A stretch of 64,000 nucleotides of DNA from Eubacterium ruminantium. GTDB taxonomy: Bacteria; Bacillota; Clostridia; Lachnospirales; Lachnospiraceae. Each line of letters opens with the position of its first letter. Within the stretch, counting starts at the first letter, position 1. A program made the position numbers and the translations under genes. The notes below the pieces were generated by a model that was not told the origin of the DNA, ran no database searches, and worked only from the letters and a program-made list of their open reading frames with translations. Positions 30,629 through 40,028 of this stretch are shown here, piece after piece. The stretch spans positions 1 to 64,000 of the forward strand of contig FNUU01000013.1 of the NCBI GenBank assembly GCA_900108205.1, given 5' to 3'.

Positions 30629-33600
30629 ATGCCAAAGAAGAAAAATGATTATGATACCTACGAAAAAAATCACAGAACCGATAAGTGCTTCAGTGACAGA
30701 GAGAAGATGATCGAGAGCCTGTCAAAGGTCATGGCAGCGCAGGTTTCAAAAACCCGTAAACTTCCGTTTGATATTAAGAATGTTCGCCTGATGGCCGCGC
30801 AGATCCGTGAAATATGTATACTCGATACGATGAAGGATGATGAGATCCGTGAAGCGCTCCGAGATGCTGATGCTGCTAAAAGACTGATGCATAATACGCG
30901 CGACAGACTTTATAAGGTACCGGGAGAAAGTGCTAAGAATCTCTGCGAATCAATGAAGAAGCTTTATGGAAATATGGTGAACGATGACGGACACAGCAGA
31001 GAATTCCAGAAGCTTTCGGAAAATATTAAAAAGCTGGGCGAAACTGATGAAAAGACAAAGGATATGACTCCGAATAAAAGAGAAAAGGAGATCATGAAGG
31101 CTGTCGTGAATGTTGTCCAGTCGGCTGTAAAATATATGGATGGCAAAGAGAAGGTACGTAATACAACAGAAGACGAGGCTTGCTTTAACAATGCGCTGGA
31201 TGTACTTTCGGAACTTACAAAGCATATTCCCGGTATAAAAAGCCGTACGGATGCGATCATCGACAAAATCAATAGTTACCGTTCAAAAGATAAGATAAAC
31301 AAGGAAGATTTTACGGAAAAATACGGTGCACAGTATATAAGACTTGCAGAAAAAGCAAACAGAAACGTACAGCTGACGGATTCTGAAGAAAAACCGGTGG
31401 AAGAAGACCAAAATATAAACAATGAAATTAATGAAATTAATGAAATAAAAATTGCTGAACCTGAAAATATAGTCATGCCGACCAGGGGGAAAGCAGATAA
31501 AAGAAAAGAACAGTACGAAAGCCTGAATTCACAGGGTGCTGCAGCACTTGCAAATGAGATTCAGAGAATGAAAGATGCGAAGGAAGTACTTGATCTTGAG
31601 AAAACAAATAATCTTATCCGGCTTTATATCAATATGGGCAATGAGATGCAGGCTGAATATATAAAGATAAAGGATGATAAGAATAAGACTATGCTGTATA
31701 ACAAGCTGGCTAAAGTATTTACCAAGGATTATACAGCGCTCTTAAGATACAAGAAACACCTTGAGAATCTGCCCAAGCCTGATGTGAAGAAGTCCACGAA
31801 GAAGATGGCTTCAAAAGGTAAGACAAAGTCAGAATATATGGATATAGATGCATTTTATGAGAGCACAAGAACAAGAACAATAACTCTGTCTGAGGCTGAG
31901 GTTGATCATCTGGAAACTGTAGGAAACAGCATTAATACCAGATATAAAGTTCCGTTTATTGTCGAGGATGAGCCGATTGCAGGAAAGAAAAAAGGAGACA
32001 GTTGTATCGGATATTTCACAAAGTCTGAAAGTTATGATTCCGATGATATGGATTATATCATGGAAGAAAAGGCAAAGGCGGCTAGAGAAAGGATCGCTAA
32101 AAAATATCCTCTGGCAGCAGAGTATATAAATGAGCTTGATTATAAGGCGCTTCTGAGAGTGAGAAGAAAAAGAGATGCCGGCATCTTTTCGGAATTGGCA
32201 AACATGCCTTATACGATCGGCACGAAGACAAGCCTGGAAGAAATGAGGAGTGAACTGAATAATTACATAAGAAATTCTGATGCAAGTAAAGATGAGAAGG
32301 AAAAGTGTCATGATCAGCTTGAATCAATTGATAATGATCAGATGTTTTTTGCTTACGCAGAATTCATGGGTACTATGATGAGAGCTGAAAATGTTCTGGA
32401 TAATCGTATGGTACAGGGCACAAGACTGGGGGCAGATACTTCTTCGAAAAATGCACTTACCAGTGTATTTGCGGAAATCCTGGGCTGCACGGAGTACGTG
32501 GCTTATTCGGAAAAAATGAAGATCAAGACTAAAAAGAACGGTAAGGATGTTGTGATGAAGGGTGTTATTATGATGCCCGCAAAGGGGCTGGATCCCAATA
32601 TTGAAGGATTCAACAGTCCGCTTACCAAGATGAATCAGTTGTCTTTTGAGGAGTCAAAAGGTCTTGCAAAAAGTATAGCATCAATCCAGTTTCTTGATTG
32701 TATAATCCGTAATGTAGACAGACATACCGGAAATATGTTTTTCACGATGAAGAAGAAAAACAAACTGGGAGAGATACATGCAATAGACAATGATGAAACG
32801 TTTATTGTCAACGATGACGATGATATGATGCCATTTGAACAACTTAAGGTTGTACCTAAGGTTATGGCAGATGCTGTATTGGATACGGATACTCAGATGT
32901 TTAGAATTCTCATGCAGGGCTATGGCTTAAGTCAGGCGGAAATGGATGTTGTTGCCAATCAGATTGATATGATCAAAAAAGGACTTAAGAAATCAAAAGA
33001 GAATTACGAAAACTATAAACCGTTATACATTGAGTATTTTAAGGGGGCGCCGAGAATAGTTACAGATGAGATGATGGATCAGTATTTTGTGAGGGGACAG
33101 CTGTATGGTGTGGGTAACCTGTTTTCAAGAATGATAGATGAGGCTTTTGAAGGTACACAGGCAACAAACGGATATAATAATGATGTTAAAAAATGCGAGC
33201 TCCTTGCTAAAAGCGTGATGGAAACTTATGTGTCTGAGATAAAAACAAATACAGTTGATATAATTAACAATGAAATTGAAAATCTTAAATTCGGTGGAGA
33301 GGAGTCTGATAAACTTAAGAAAAAATATAATGATATGAGAAATGCGTCCAGGAAACTGTATGACTTTGATAATAAGATACCTTCACTTAGATTTTTGATA
33401 CCGGATACTTCAAAACGTTTTACTACTTATAATTATGATAAAAATTATTCGTCATTAAAGGCTGTTATTGCAGAAGCTTCAAAGAATACAGAAGAATTCA
33501 TCAATGCAATAACAGATTGTATTTATGAAAACGGAGGGAAATATGAAGAATATCAGAGCTTGAAGGCGGAGAAGGATTATTATAATAAGGAGTATTCGAA

Positions 33601-33964
33601 AGAAGGAGATATCAGTGAGGAAAATAAGCAGAAACTGAAAGATATGGACGAAGAGATAAAGTCTCTTGAGGAAACTCCTGAGATCAAAGCTATACTGGCG
33701 GCAATTAAAAACCGTGAGGCTCTGCGGAAAATGATGGATCAGTTAAATAAGCTTGAGCCTGTTGTTAAGGAACTTCCGAAATCCAGAAATCAATACGTAA
33801 AAATAATAGACCGTGTTGATGAAGATCCGGATAGTGAGAATGTATACGAAGGAAGCAGTGTGCAGAAGGCAGCTCAGGAACGCACTGATTATTTCCGTAA
33901 TTGGGATAACAGACTAGTATTACAGGAAGAGGAACCACCAAGGAGGAGCCGGAGCCTGGTATAA
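30629..33964 (+). CDS. giant protein 1: PI3/PI4-kinase-like protein, 1111 aa
   Basis: This is a cytoplasmic-looking, lysine/glutamate-rich protein without signal peptide. Residues 1-250 are helical; 251-290 is an acidic, Asn-rich linker; ~300-380 is the helical module seen in all five giants. Residues ~440-760 form a kinase-like domain: a glycine-containing strand (KKGDSCIGYFTKSE), SKNALTSVFAEILGC, then the catalytic loop NVDRHTGNMFF (Asp697, Asn702) and HAIDNDETF (Asp720). D-R-H-x-x-N plus I-D-N-x-x-x-F is the active-site pattern of PI3/PI4 kinases and related HipA-type kinases. Substrate may be lipid or protein and is unknown. The C-terminal 350 residues are coiled coil. AGGAGGG precedes the ATG. 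Confidence 0.75.
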   Translation: MPKKKNDYDTYEKNHRTDKCFSDREKMIESLSKVMAAQVSKTRKLPFDIKNVRLMAAQIREICILDTMKDDEIREALRDADAAKRLMHNTRDRLYKVPGESAKNLCESMKKLYGNMVNDDGHSREFQKLSENIKKLGETDEKTKDMTPNKREKEIMKAVVNVVQSAVKYMDGKEKVRNTTEDEACFNNALDVLSELTKHIPGIKSRTDAIIDKINSYRSKDKINKEDFTEKYGAQYIRLAEKANRNVQLTDSEEKPVEEDQNINNEINEINEIKIAEPENIVMPTRGKADKRKEQYESLNSQGAAALANEIQRMKDAKEVLDLEKTNNLIRLYINMGNEMQAEYIKIKDDKNKTMLYNKLAKVFTKDYTALLRYKKHLENLPKPDVKKSTKKMASKGKTKSEYMDIDAFYESTRTRTITLSEAEVDHLETVGNSINTRYKVPFIVEDEPIAGKKKGDSCIGYFTKSESYDSDDMDYIMEEKAKAARERIAKKYPLAAEYINELDYKALLRVRRKRDAGIFSELANMPYTIGTKTSLEEMRSELNNYIRNSDASKDEKEKCHDQLESIDNDQMFFAYAEFMGTMMRAENVLDNRMVQGTRLGADTSSKNALTSVFAEILGCTEYVAYSEKMKIKTKKNGKDVVMKGVIMMPAKGLDPNIEGFNSPLTKMNQLSFEESKGLAKSIASIQFLDCIIRNVDRHTGNMFFTMKKKNKLGEIHAIDNDETFIVNDDDDMMPFEQLKVVPKVMADAVLDTDTQMFRILMQGYGLSQAEMDVVANQIDMIKKGLKKSKENYENYKPLYIEYFKGAPRIVTDEMMDQYFVRGQLYGVGNLFSRMIDEAFEGTQATNGYNNDVKKCELLAKSVMETYVSEIKTNTVDIINNEIENLKFGGEESDKLKKKYNDMRNASRKLYDFDNKIPSLRFLIPDTSKRFTTYNYDKNYSSLKAVIAEASKNTEEFINAITDCIYENGGKYEEYQSLKAEKDYYNKEYSKEGDISEENKQKLKDMDEEIKSLEETPEIKAILAAIKNREALRKMMDQLNKLEPVVKELPKSRNQYVKIIDRVDEDPDSENVYEGSSVQKAAQERTDYFRNWDNRLVLQEEEPPRRSRSLV

Positions 33965-33992
33965 AGAAGTACATATAAGGCGTGCATTTAAG

Positions 33993-34042
33993 CACCTGTT
34001 TCCGTGCCATTATATAAATGATACGGTGACAGGTGTTTTGTT
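33993..34042 (+). terminator. terminator of giant protein 1 gene
   Basis: CACCTGT (33993-33999) pairs with ACAGGTG (34029-34035), with CCGT/ACGG inside, then TTTTGTT. Confidence 0.75.
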
Positions 34043-34102
34043 ATTCGGAAGCTGATGTGAAAATGTAGTTACAGTTCACTGGTTAACCAAATCCAGTAAA
34101 TA

Positions 34103-34157
34103 AAAGAGATACAGAAGATTGGTTGTGACTATTTAACAGTCTTTTCTGTATCTCTTT
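34103..34157. terminator. inverted repeat beside the IS66 relic (terminator)
   Basis: AAAGAGATACAGAA and TTCTGTATCTCTTT are perfect 14-bp arms (34103-34116, 34144-34157) next to the transposase 3' end. Confidence 0.65.
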
Positions 34158-34159
34158 GT

Positions 34160-35421
34160 TTATTTTTTAAATATATTTTCAACTGTATCATAAACGTTTT
34201 TATGTTGCATTTTTGCTGTTTCTATTATCGTTAGTGCATCACAAATATGCTGCGCGCCGGAGTCACTCAAGAGAACCACAGCCTGTTTCTGTTTGCGTTT
34301 GAATTTTCGAAGACATCGTTCACTGATGTTATTTGTAGGATCCACTTTGGCATGATCAAGGAAATACAGATGACTAGTATTTTTCTTTTAGTTCTTTTAT
34401 TTTCTCCACGGGTATGTGATTATTATACCTTTTTCTGATGTGTATCATTTTCTGGAGTAAGTCGTGCATCTGCTTATGCCACTTAAGATGTGGTTCATTT
34501 TCTGTTGCACCGACAAGATATCTTAGCACATGGGCGATACATTCCTGATGGTTATAACCATAGGAATAATACGTCTTATCATGGTCATGAACTATTGTAC
34601 CCTTATGATTTTTGATGGGGGTTTTTGAGACTCCTTCAAATCCCTTATGATTCATATGCTGATAAAGGGCATGTTCTTTATCGGTACATAAAATAACTGT
34701 TTTACGAGTTCCGTTTATGTTGCTTACTGTAGCATCGGAATATATGACTTTAGAATGAGTTAAGAGGGAAAAAATATTGGCTCTTTCGAATTCTGTGTTA
34801 GCTGAAAACTCAGAAGAAAGGTTACTGATTGTTCCGGTTGATATATTTACTATTCCGTGTGATAAATCTGATATACACTGCTTTGTTTTCTGTATAGACA
34901 CATTGTAGTAATTGTTGAGCAGAAATGCGAAAGCTTTAACAGAAGGACCATAATTAACTGTATTTGTTAATCCCTTAGGAAATGGCGCATGAAGTCTGCT
35001 GCCCGTAATACGATTTCTGTATTCGTCAGTATAGTAATCAGTAACGTTAACGCATACCTGAATATCTATTTTTTGTTTGATGATTTGTTTTCCGGTTAGT
35101 CTATCTAATAATCTAAGAATTAATACGTTCAAGCTCCTTCTTTAAAGCGTTAATCTGAAGCTTAAGTTGACGGTTTTCATCTTCAAGTTCCTGAATACGC
35201 TTGTCTTTATCAATATCAGGAGAAGAAGCAGGCTTGGTTTTTGCACCTTTATTCCTGCCGTCGGTAGGAATCATTTCCCCGGTATCAGGATCAATCTTTC
35301 CAATAAGAGTTCTCTTGGCTCTGGAACATTTCTTTTCCTTGTCATAGTAAGATTTGGAATCGTATACATATGTGATACCAGTTCTTTTGTCGAATTGTTT
35401 TATGATTGCCATTAAAAGCAC
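34160..35421 (-). pseudogene. IS66-family transposase, broken
   Basis: On the minus strand the gene opens with IKQFDKRTGITYVYDSKSYY and a coiled coil ending KKELERINS, then a frame break; the second part (RLLDRLTGKQIIKQKIDIQV onward, with KVIYSDATVSNINGTRKTVI) is the DDE domain with the catalytic Asp, ending at KELKEKY. After a further break DPTNNISERCLRKFKRKQKQ gives the C-terminal IS66 motif, including the last catalytic Glu (N-N-x-x-E-R). Between the last two parts ~60 codons normally present are missing. The element is therefore inactive. The true ends of the insertion were not found. Confidence 0.85.
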
Positions 35422-35591
35422 CTCCTTTTGTGGTTATGTGTTTATTATAACACATAACCATGTAAAAAGCAAGCAAAAAAATGCTAAAAAAAGCCTTATT
35501 TTGCTTGCTTTTTTGACGGGATAGAAAGCTCAAAATATGGTTATGGGAGAGGCTTTCTGGCCAGGGTATGAACAGAAACAATAACAAATAA

Positions 35592-35626
35592 GTGTTGCGC
35601 TTTTGTTATTCCTTCTAAGGTAAACT
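35592..35626 (+). promoter_or_regulatory. giant-protein family promoter motif, copy B
   Basis: GTGTTGCGCTTTTGTTA (35592-35608), then TAAACT at 35621, 29 bases from the motif start. It precedes a remnant of a kinase-like family member. Confidence 0.65.
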
Positions 35627-35685
35627 AATATGAGGATAAGGGTAGACTTCTTAGCCGGGCAGGATAACAGAGAAGTAAAGAATAT

Positions 35686-35826
35686 AATAACCTTTATAAG
35701 GCGGTACAGGCTGCGGCAAAAATAAAGGAAAAGATCAGACGTTCAAATGACGGAAATGCAAGGTTCTCAAATGCGATTGATGCGCTTGCGATAGCTTCAA
35801 AATATTCACCGGGCATTCAAAAATAA
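35686..35826 (+). pseudogene. fragment of a sixth giant-protein family member
   Basis: A start-less frame NNLYKAVQAAAKIKEKIRRS then FSNAIDALAIASKYSPGIQK ends in a stop. It matches residues ~155-203 of giant protein 1 (MKAVVNVVQSAVKY ... FNNALDVLSELTKHIPGI). It lies 60 bases after copy B of the shared promoter motif, so it is the collapsed remains of a paralogous gene. Confidence 0.7.
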
Positions 35827-35861
35827 ATATAAAGGATTATGATTCTTTGGAGGTTTTGTAC

Positions 35862-37274
35862 ATGAAAAAAAGATTTAGGATTATAGCAGTTGTTTTGGCG
35901 ATGGGTATGATGCTGCAGGGGTGCGGCTCCGGGAAGGACAACAAGGATAATGCAGGAAACACAAGTATTGTTACGGAGAATTCTCAAAACACGGGGGATT
36001 CAGGTGCTACTGAATCTGCAGGTACTGATACTCCTGCATCTGCGATAACGAAGGATATGGCGGAGGAAGGAGTCGGCAACTACTGCAGAAGCATTTATGG
36101 CTGGAACGGGGTAAATGATAAAGCTTCCGGTGTGTATCTGAAGTCGGAAGCCAGTGATGAGATCATAATGGATTATATAAGCTATACAGGCGTTACGGTG
36201 AGCTTTAGGATTGAAAAACAGACCGGAGCGACGGAGATAAGCGAGTATGATCCTGTGATTGGTACTTCGTCAGTCGTTGGTACCGTTAATATATCTGATT
36301 ACATAGGGATAGAAATATCTGATAATACAACAGAGGGACCGACAGAGACGACAGAGACGCCTGTTCAGAAGGGCCACTACAGCTTTAAGCCGAAGGTTTG
36401 TTCATTATATATGAGGGATGTCTTCGGAGATGTCATGTGTGATACATGGTTTAATCTTGTTGATGCGGTTATGGCGGGCGATGACACTTTTGAATGCCCT
36501 GATCAATATACCTATGAGTGGGTGATGGGACAGTTTCCGGGTAACTGTTTTCCGGTTCTGACAGAGTTGATAGATTATGCGTATGACAGGAGCAATGCTG
36601 TTATTGATGGTGTTGCAAGCTTTACATATAAGGTTCCCAAAGAAGAAGCAGCGGCACGTATAGAAGAGTTTGCGGGACAGATGGAAGCTATACTTAACGA
36701 AGTGCTGGAAGATGACTATTCGGATTTTGAGAAGGTGATGGCGCTGTATATTTATTTTGCAGACCATTATACCTATGATTATGAAAAATATAACAGACAG
36801 ATGGTAGAACCTATTGATGATACAGGGGCAATCATCCTCTTCGAAAGAGGTACAGGTATTTGTGCAGATATATCATGGGCATATTCCTACCTGTTAATGC
36901 AGGCGGGTGTGGAAGCTACCGTTATGAGTGGTTATGGCTCTGAGGCTCACCAGTGGAGCTATGTAAGGATCAATGGTAAGGATTATCATATAGATCCTAC
37001 ATGGGTTCTTGACGACAGAGTGTCACTTGCATATATGATGATGACTGATGAGCAGCGTAATGCAAAAGATGCCTTTGATCCATCGTCGATATATATCACA
37101 TCACATTACAGTAGGGAGCATCCGCATTCTGATTATGTTGCGGATGATGAGAGTTTTTCGGAAATCTGGGACTGTTATCTGGAAGAGTTCCGGCCTGATG
37201 AGGATAAGATTATATGTGTAAAATACGAGGACGGTAAAACAATAAATGTAGAATTTGATTATTCGGGATATTGA
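35862..37274 (+). CDS. lipoprotein with transglutaminase-like domain
   Basis: The 470-residue protein has a lipoprotein signal peptide with lipobox MLQGC (Cys21) and a Ser/Thr/Asn-rich spacer (22-70), so it should be anchored outside the membrane. The C-terminal transglutaminase-like fold holds Cys334 in GTGICADISWAYSYLL, His363 in EAHQWSYVRI and Asp378 in HIDPTWVL, a complete catalytic triad. Family members act as cysteine proteases, peptide ligases or structural modules on the cell wall. GGAGG precedes ATG 35862; the in-frame ATG at 35847 is upstream of that site. The region before the domain is unassigned. It sits inside the giant-protein island but is not similar to those proteins. Confidence 0.85.
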   Translation: MKKRFRIIAVVLAMGMMLQGCGSGKDNKDNAGNTSIVTENSQNTGDSGATESAGTDTPASAITKDMAEEGVGNYCRSIYGWNGVNDKASGVYLKSEASDEIIMDYISYTGVTVSFRIEKQTGATEISEYDPVIGTSSVVGTVNISDYIGIEISDNTTEGPTETTETPVQKGHYSFKPKVCSLYMRDVFGDVMCDTWFNLVDAVMAGDDTFECPDQYTYEWVMGQFPGNCFPVLTELIDYAYDRSNAVIDGVASFTYKVPKEEAAARIEEFAGQMEAILNEVLEDDYSDFEKVMALYIYFADHYTYDYEKYNRQMVEPIDDTGAIILFERGTGICADISWAYSYLLMQAGVEATVMSGYGSEAHQWSYVRINGKDYHIDPTWVLDDRVSLAYMMMTDEQRNAKDAFDPSSIYITSHYSREHPHSDYVADDESFSEIWDCYLEEFRPDEDKIICVKYEDGKTINVEFDYSGY

Positions 37275-37334
37275 TAAAGAGCTTGAGGACGATCTCTGAA
37301 TCCATAAGGAAGACCGTATGATGAACATAAGATA

Positions 37335-37597
37335 AAAATAGTATTTGGAATACTCATACTTGTATTTATGCTCATTCCGAAAACCAAAACATCGGCTTCG
37401 AACAGCATACTGGTACGCGTTGGATATTATGAAAATGAGGTATTTCCGGCAGGGCTTTTTCTGCTCCGGAGAAGGAGTGGCTTGCAGAACATAAGGAGCT
37501 TAAGGTAGGGTATCTTAACAATTCCCTGCCTTATTGTGATACGGACAGTTTGGGAAATGTTACCGGCGTCGTAAAGGATTTGATCCCTCGCATAATT
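37335..37597 (+). pseudogene. remnant of an SBP_bac_3-type sensor protein
   Basis: One frame reads KIVFGILILVFMLIPKTKTS then LVRVGYYENEVFPAG, a signal anchor and the start of the first solute-binding-like domain. In another frame PEKEWLAEHKELKVGYLNNS then LPYCDTDSLGNVTGVVKDLI is the start of the second. The pattern is typical of Lachnospiraceae hybrid sensors or diguanylate cyclases. An internal deletion joins them, and the rest is replaced at ~37,597 by the relaxase 3'-tail repeat. Confidence 0.65.
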
Positions 37598-37730
37598 TTA
37601 TCGGTTCGATTAATGGATCAGAAGAAAGGAAGCAGCTCCTTGATAATATAGAACAGAGATGTGAGTGATCCGGAAAAATATGTGACAATCAATGTCGGAT
37701 TGTGCTATATTTGTAAGGTATGATTATCAT
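37598..37730 (+). repeat. relaxase 3'-tail repeat, copy B
   Basis: It encodes FIGSINGSEERKQLLDNIEQ then RCE and a stop, followed by GTGACAATCAATGTCGGATT and GTGCTATATTTG; it matches copies at 5131 and 39281. Confidence 0.7.
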
Positions 37731-37753
37731 AGAATTTAAGGAGAGAATATTTT

Positions 37754-38248
37754 ATGAATTTTGCATATTTGGTAGTTTTATTTTTTGGATTGATTGGACT
37801 GTGGGCGCTGCTCTATGACATTCCGGGATTATTGCTGTATCATAAGAAGGTACAGGCTAGAGCTAAATCTGGAGAAAAATATATAGGTGTCCACGATCAC
37901 CAGAAGAGAATGGATTTACATCGTAGTGGTCGAATTGGAGAACCTGACGGGAATGTTATGGTTAAATCGGCAATCTTCACATATGAGGAAAATGGAAAAG
38001 GAGTTAGGGCGAAAGCGGTTAACCTTTTAGGGAATGATAATCTATATCTGAATAATGGGAAGATATATACGATAAAGGTATCGCCATTTAATCCTCATAA
38101 ATGTTATTTTCCGCCGATACAGCTTTATCAGGACTGTAGTATTGCGGCAAAGATATTTATTTTTGTTATGAGAATAATACCAAAGATTACAGGCGTTCTG
38201 TTTATTGCAATTGCATGGTTTGCTTATACTAATTATATTATTGATTAG
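37754..38248 (+). CDS. DUF3592-like two-helix membrane protein
   Basis: The 164-residue protein has an N-terminal membrane helix (FAYLVVLFFGLIGLWALLYD), a domain with AIFTYEENGKGVRAKAVNLL and the YTIKVSPFNPHKCYFP phrase like the N-P-x-x-P element of DUF3592, and a C-terminal helix (~140-162). It follows relaxase tail copy B, as the 6,116 gene follows copy A with an intervening gene. AAGGAGAGAAT precedes the ATG. The next gene starts 46 bases downstream, and the two may be co-transcribed. Confidence 0.65.
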   Translation: MNFAYLVVLFFGLIGLWALLYDIPGLLLYHKKVQARAKSGEKYIGVHDHQKRMDLHRSGRIGEPDGNVMVKSAIFTYEENGKGVRAKAVNLLGNDNLYLNNGKIYTIKVSPFNPHKCYFPPIQLYQDCSIAAKIFIFVMRIIPKITGVLFIAIAWFAYTNYIID

Positions 38249-38294
38249 CATATAATCTTTTTTACTTACTATAAATTCTAAGGAGATAAGTACT

Positions 38295-38903
38295 ATGGGA
38301 CTTTTTGATAAACTTTTAGGCGTTGCAAAGGAAATAGCAGATGGAACAAAGACGGCTTTTGAGAACATAGAAAGGGAAATGGATCAGGAAGCAAATAATG
38401 TTAATGAAATGTATAATAATCCATCAGAGCCACTTCCTGCTGTACCGGTACAAACAAAGCTGCATGGGAACAATGCAAGTTTTATGATTTCAGATGATTT
38501 TACTGAGAATGAAGGATATGCTCATTCTGTGGTTTCTTTTAGGTACAATCCGGAACATCTTGGTGTATTGGAAATAGATGATGAGAATGCGATAACCATA
38601 TCATTACAGGAAGGAATAGGTGAATTTGACGAGATTGCTGTATGTATAGATGAATATATTTCCAGTGGAACATTATCGGATGTGAGACAATTTGAAAATT
38701 TTTCGGATGGAAAGTATTTGTTTAAGGCTAAAATGTCAGCGTCTGAATATATAGAGATTTTTTATGTGTTAAAAAGTGACGTTGATGATTCATACGACTA
38801 TGATATTTTATTATTACTCTTCCCTTTAGAGGTTGAAGGTACTGTTCTAGAGAAAAAACTATCGACCTGTTTTGATGAGGTCGCTAAAACACTTACGATA
38901 TAA
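38295..38903 (+). CDS. hypothetical protein, 202 aa (intact parent of the 5.9-kb fragment)
   Basis: The N-terminal ~45 residues form an amphipathic helix (GLFDKLLGVAKEIADGTKTA) plus a linker, followed by a compact strand-rich domain: ISDDFTENEGYAHSVVSFRY, LGVLEIDDENAITISLQEGI, YLFKAKMSASEYIEIFYVLK and YDILLLLFPLEVEGTVLEKK. The domain resembles small proteins that measure or bind a partner surface, but I recognise no named family. There is no signal peptide. AAGGAGAT precedes the ATG. A damaged copy lies at 5923-6048. Confidence 0.6.
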   Translation: MGLFDKLLGVAKEIADGTKTAFENIEREMDQEANNVNEMYNNPSEPLPAVPVQTKLHGNNASFMISDDFTENEGYAHSVVSFRYNPEHLGVLEIDDENAITISLQEGIGEFDEIAVCIDEYISSGTLSDVRQFENFSDGKYLFKAKMSASEYIEIFYVLKSDVDDSYDYDILLLLFPLEVEGTVLEKKLSTCFDEVAKTLTI

Positions 38904-38910
38904 CTAATAT

Positions 38911-39025
38911 AACTTATCAGAAGAAAAACAAGCACGAACGAAGTGAGTATTTGTTTTTCTTGATAAGTTACCGGAGGGACGTCAGTCCCGTAGGATTATG
39001 AGACGCGTTTTTTGCATCTCATAAT
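38911..39025. repeat. compound palindromic block
   Basis: Three hairpins in a row: AACTTATCAGAAGAAAAACA with TGTTTTTCTTGATAAGTT (38911-38969), GGGAC/GTCCC (38976-38989), and ATTATGAGA/TCTCATAAT (38995-39025). Parts recur at 41,449-41,518 and 62,708-62,757. Confidence 0.7.
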
Positions 39026-39047
39026 TAAGAAAAAAGGAAACTTAATA

Positions 39048-39197
39048 TATACGATTGTTGGGAGAAGGCATGGAAAACCTGTTTTATATTTGGTAAAGGC
39101 TAGAGAAATGTATAAAGATGGTTTCAAGTTTTTCTTATCAAAGAATGGAGTCTGGCTTACAAAGGAAGTTCCGGTAAGGTATCTTGAGAAACAATAG
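39048..39197 (+). pseudogene. C-terminal fragment of RNA 2'-phosphotransferase (KptA/Tpt1)
   Basis: YTIVGRRHGKPVLYLVKARE then MYKDGFKFFLSKNGVWLTKE and VPVRYL is the conserved KptA C-terminus (G-x-R-x-G-K-P-V, F-x-S-x-N-G-V-W-L-T-x-x-V-P). The catalytic first half is absent; an open frame from ATG 39012 exists but encodes only 61 residues. Confidence 0.75.
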
Positions 39198-39232
39198 ATT
39201 TAAAAAACTGAAAAGCGTTTATATATGACGAG

Positions 39233-39267
39233 GTGCTTATAGGTTGTAGAACTTATAAGCACTTTTT
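39233..39267 (+). terminator. intrinsic terminator
   Basis: GTGCTTATA (39233-39241) pairs with TATAAGCAC (39254-39262), followed by TTTTTG. Confidence 0.75.
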
Positions 39268-39280
39268 GTTTGGTGATAGA

Positions 39281-39421
39281 AGCTATTATCGGTTCGGTTA
39301 ATGAATCCGAAGGAAGAAAGATGCTCCTGAATCATATAGAACAGAGTTGTGAGTAATCTGGAATACATAAGTGACAATCAATGTCGGATTATGCTATATT
39401 AGCATAGTAATAGTATGATTA
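39281..39421 (+). repeat. relaxase 3'-tail repeat, copy C
   Basis: It encodes EAIIGSVNESEGRKMLLNHI then EQSCE and a stop, followed by GTGACAATCAATGTCGGATT and ATGCTATATTAG, as in copies A and B. Confidence 0.7.
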
Positions 39422-39640
39422 TATTTCGATTTAATGCACAGTGGGACATGGAAAAAAGGGCGAAGAAAAATGAGAAGAAAAGGGCTTGCAGCGATATTGA
39501 CCGACAGAATGAGTGAAAACATTATTAAAATTGGTAAAAAACCGGTCTGGGCCCATTCGACTTCAAATAAAGGTTCTATGAACACCGCACTTAACATGTG
39601 GGTACAGAGTTCACCAGAACGATGGAAGGACGAGTGTAAT

Positions 39641-39982
39641 ATGAATATACAAATATTTGGAACAAAGAAAAGTGCGGATACACGCAAGGCGGAACGCTTC
39701 TTCAAAGAACGCGGGATCAAGTATCAGTTTATTGATCTGAAAGAAAAAGGACTTAGTAAGGGCGAGTTTGCTTCTGTAAAGCAGGCTGTTGGAGGACTTG
39801 ATAAGCTTATAGATGAGAACAGTAAGGACAAGGATATGCTTGCGCTTATTAAGTATATAGCTGATGAAGATAAAGAGGATAAGATTCTGGAGAATCAGCA
39901 GGTGCTCGTACAGCCAATTGTTAGAAATGGTAAGAAAGCTACGGTTGGCTATCAGCCGGATGTTTGGAAAGGTTGGGACTGA
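39641..39982 (+). CDS. ArsC/Spx-family protein with serine in place of the catalytic cysteine
   Basis: The 113-residue protein starts MNIQIFGTKKSADTRKAERF and continues RGIKYQFIDLKEKGLSKGEF; a late QVLVQPIVRNGKKATVGYQP completes the thioredoxin-like ArsC fold. In arsenate reductases and Spx a cysteine sits in the first loop (K-C-x-D-T); here it is serine, so reductase chemistry is unlikely and a binding or regulatory role is more probable. Start 39641 matches the family start; an upstream in-frame extension from 39434 looks like unrelated remnant sequence. The stop is followed by a non-coding gap of 46 bases to the TetR gene. Confidence 0.75.
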   Translation: MNIQIFGTKKSADTRKAERFFKERGIKYQFIDLKEKGLSKGEFASVKQAVGGLDKLIDENSKDKDMLALIKYIADEDKEDKILENQQVLVQPIVRNGKKATVGYQPDVWKGWD

Positions 39983-40028
39983 GGACAAGGTACGATAAGA
40001 TCATGGAATAGCAACCGTCGGTTTAAAA

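Noticed and set aside
34374..35421. Intact two-gene IS66 element with programmed frameshift
   Set aside because: Beyond the frame break, about 60 codons of the DDE domain are missing between the second and third parts, so it is a relic.
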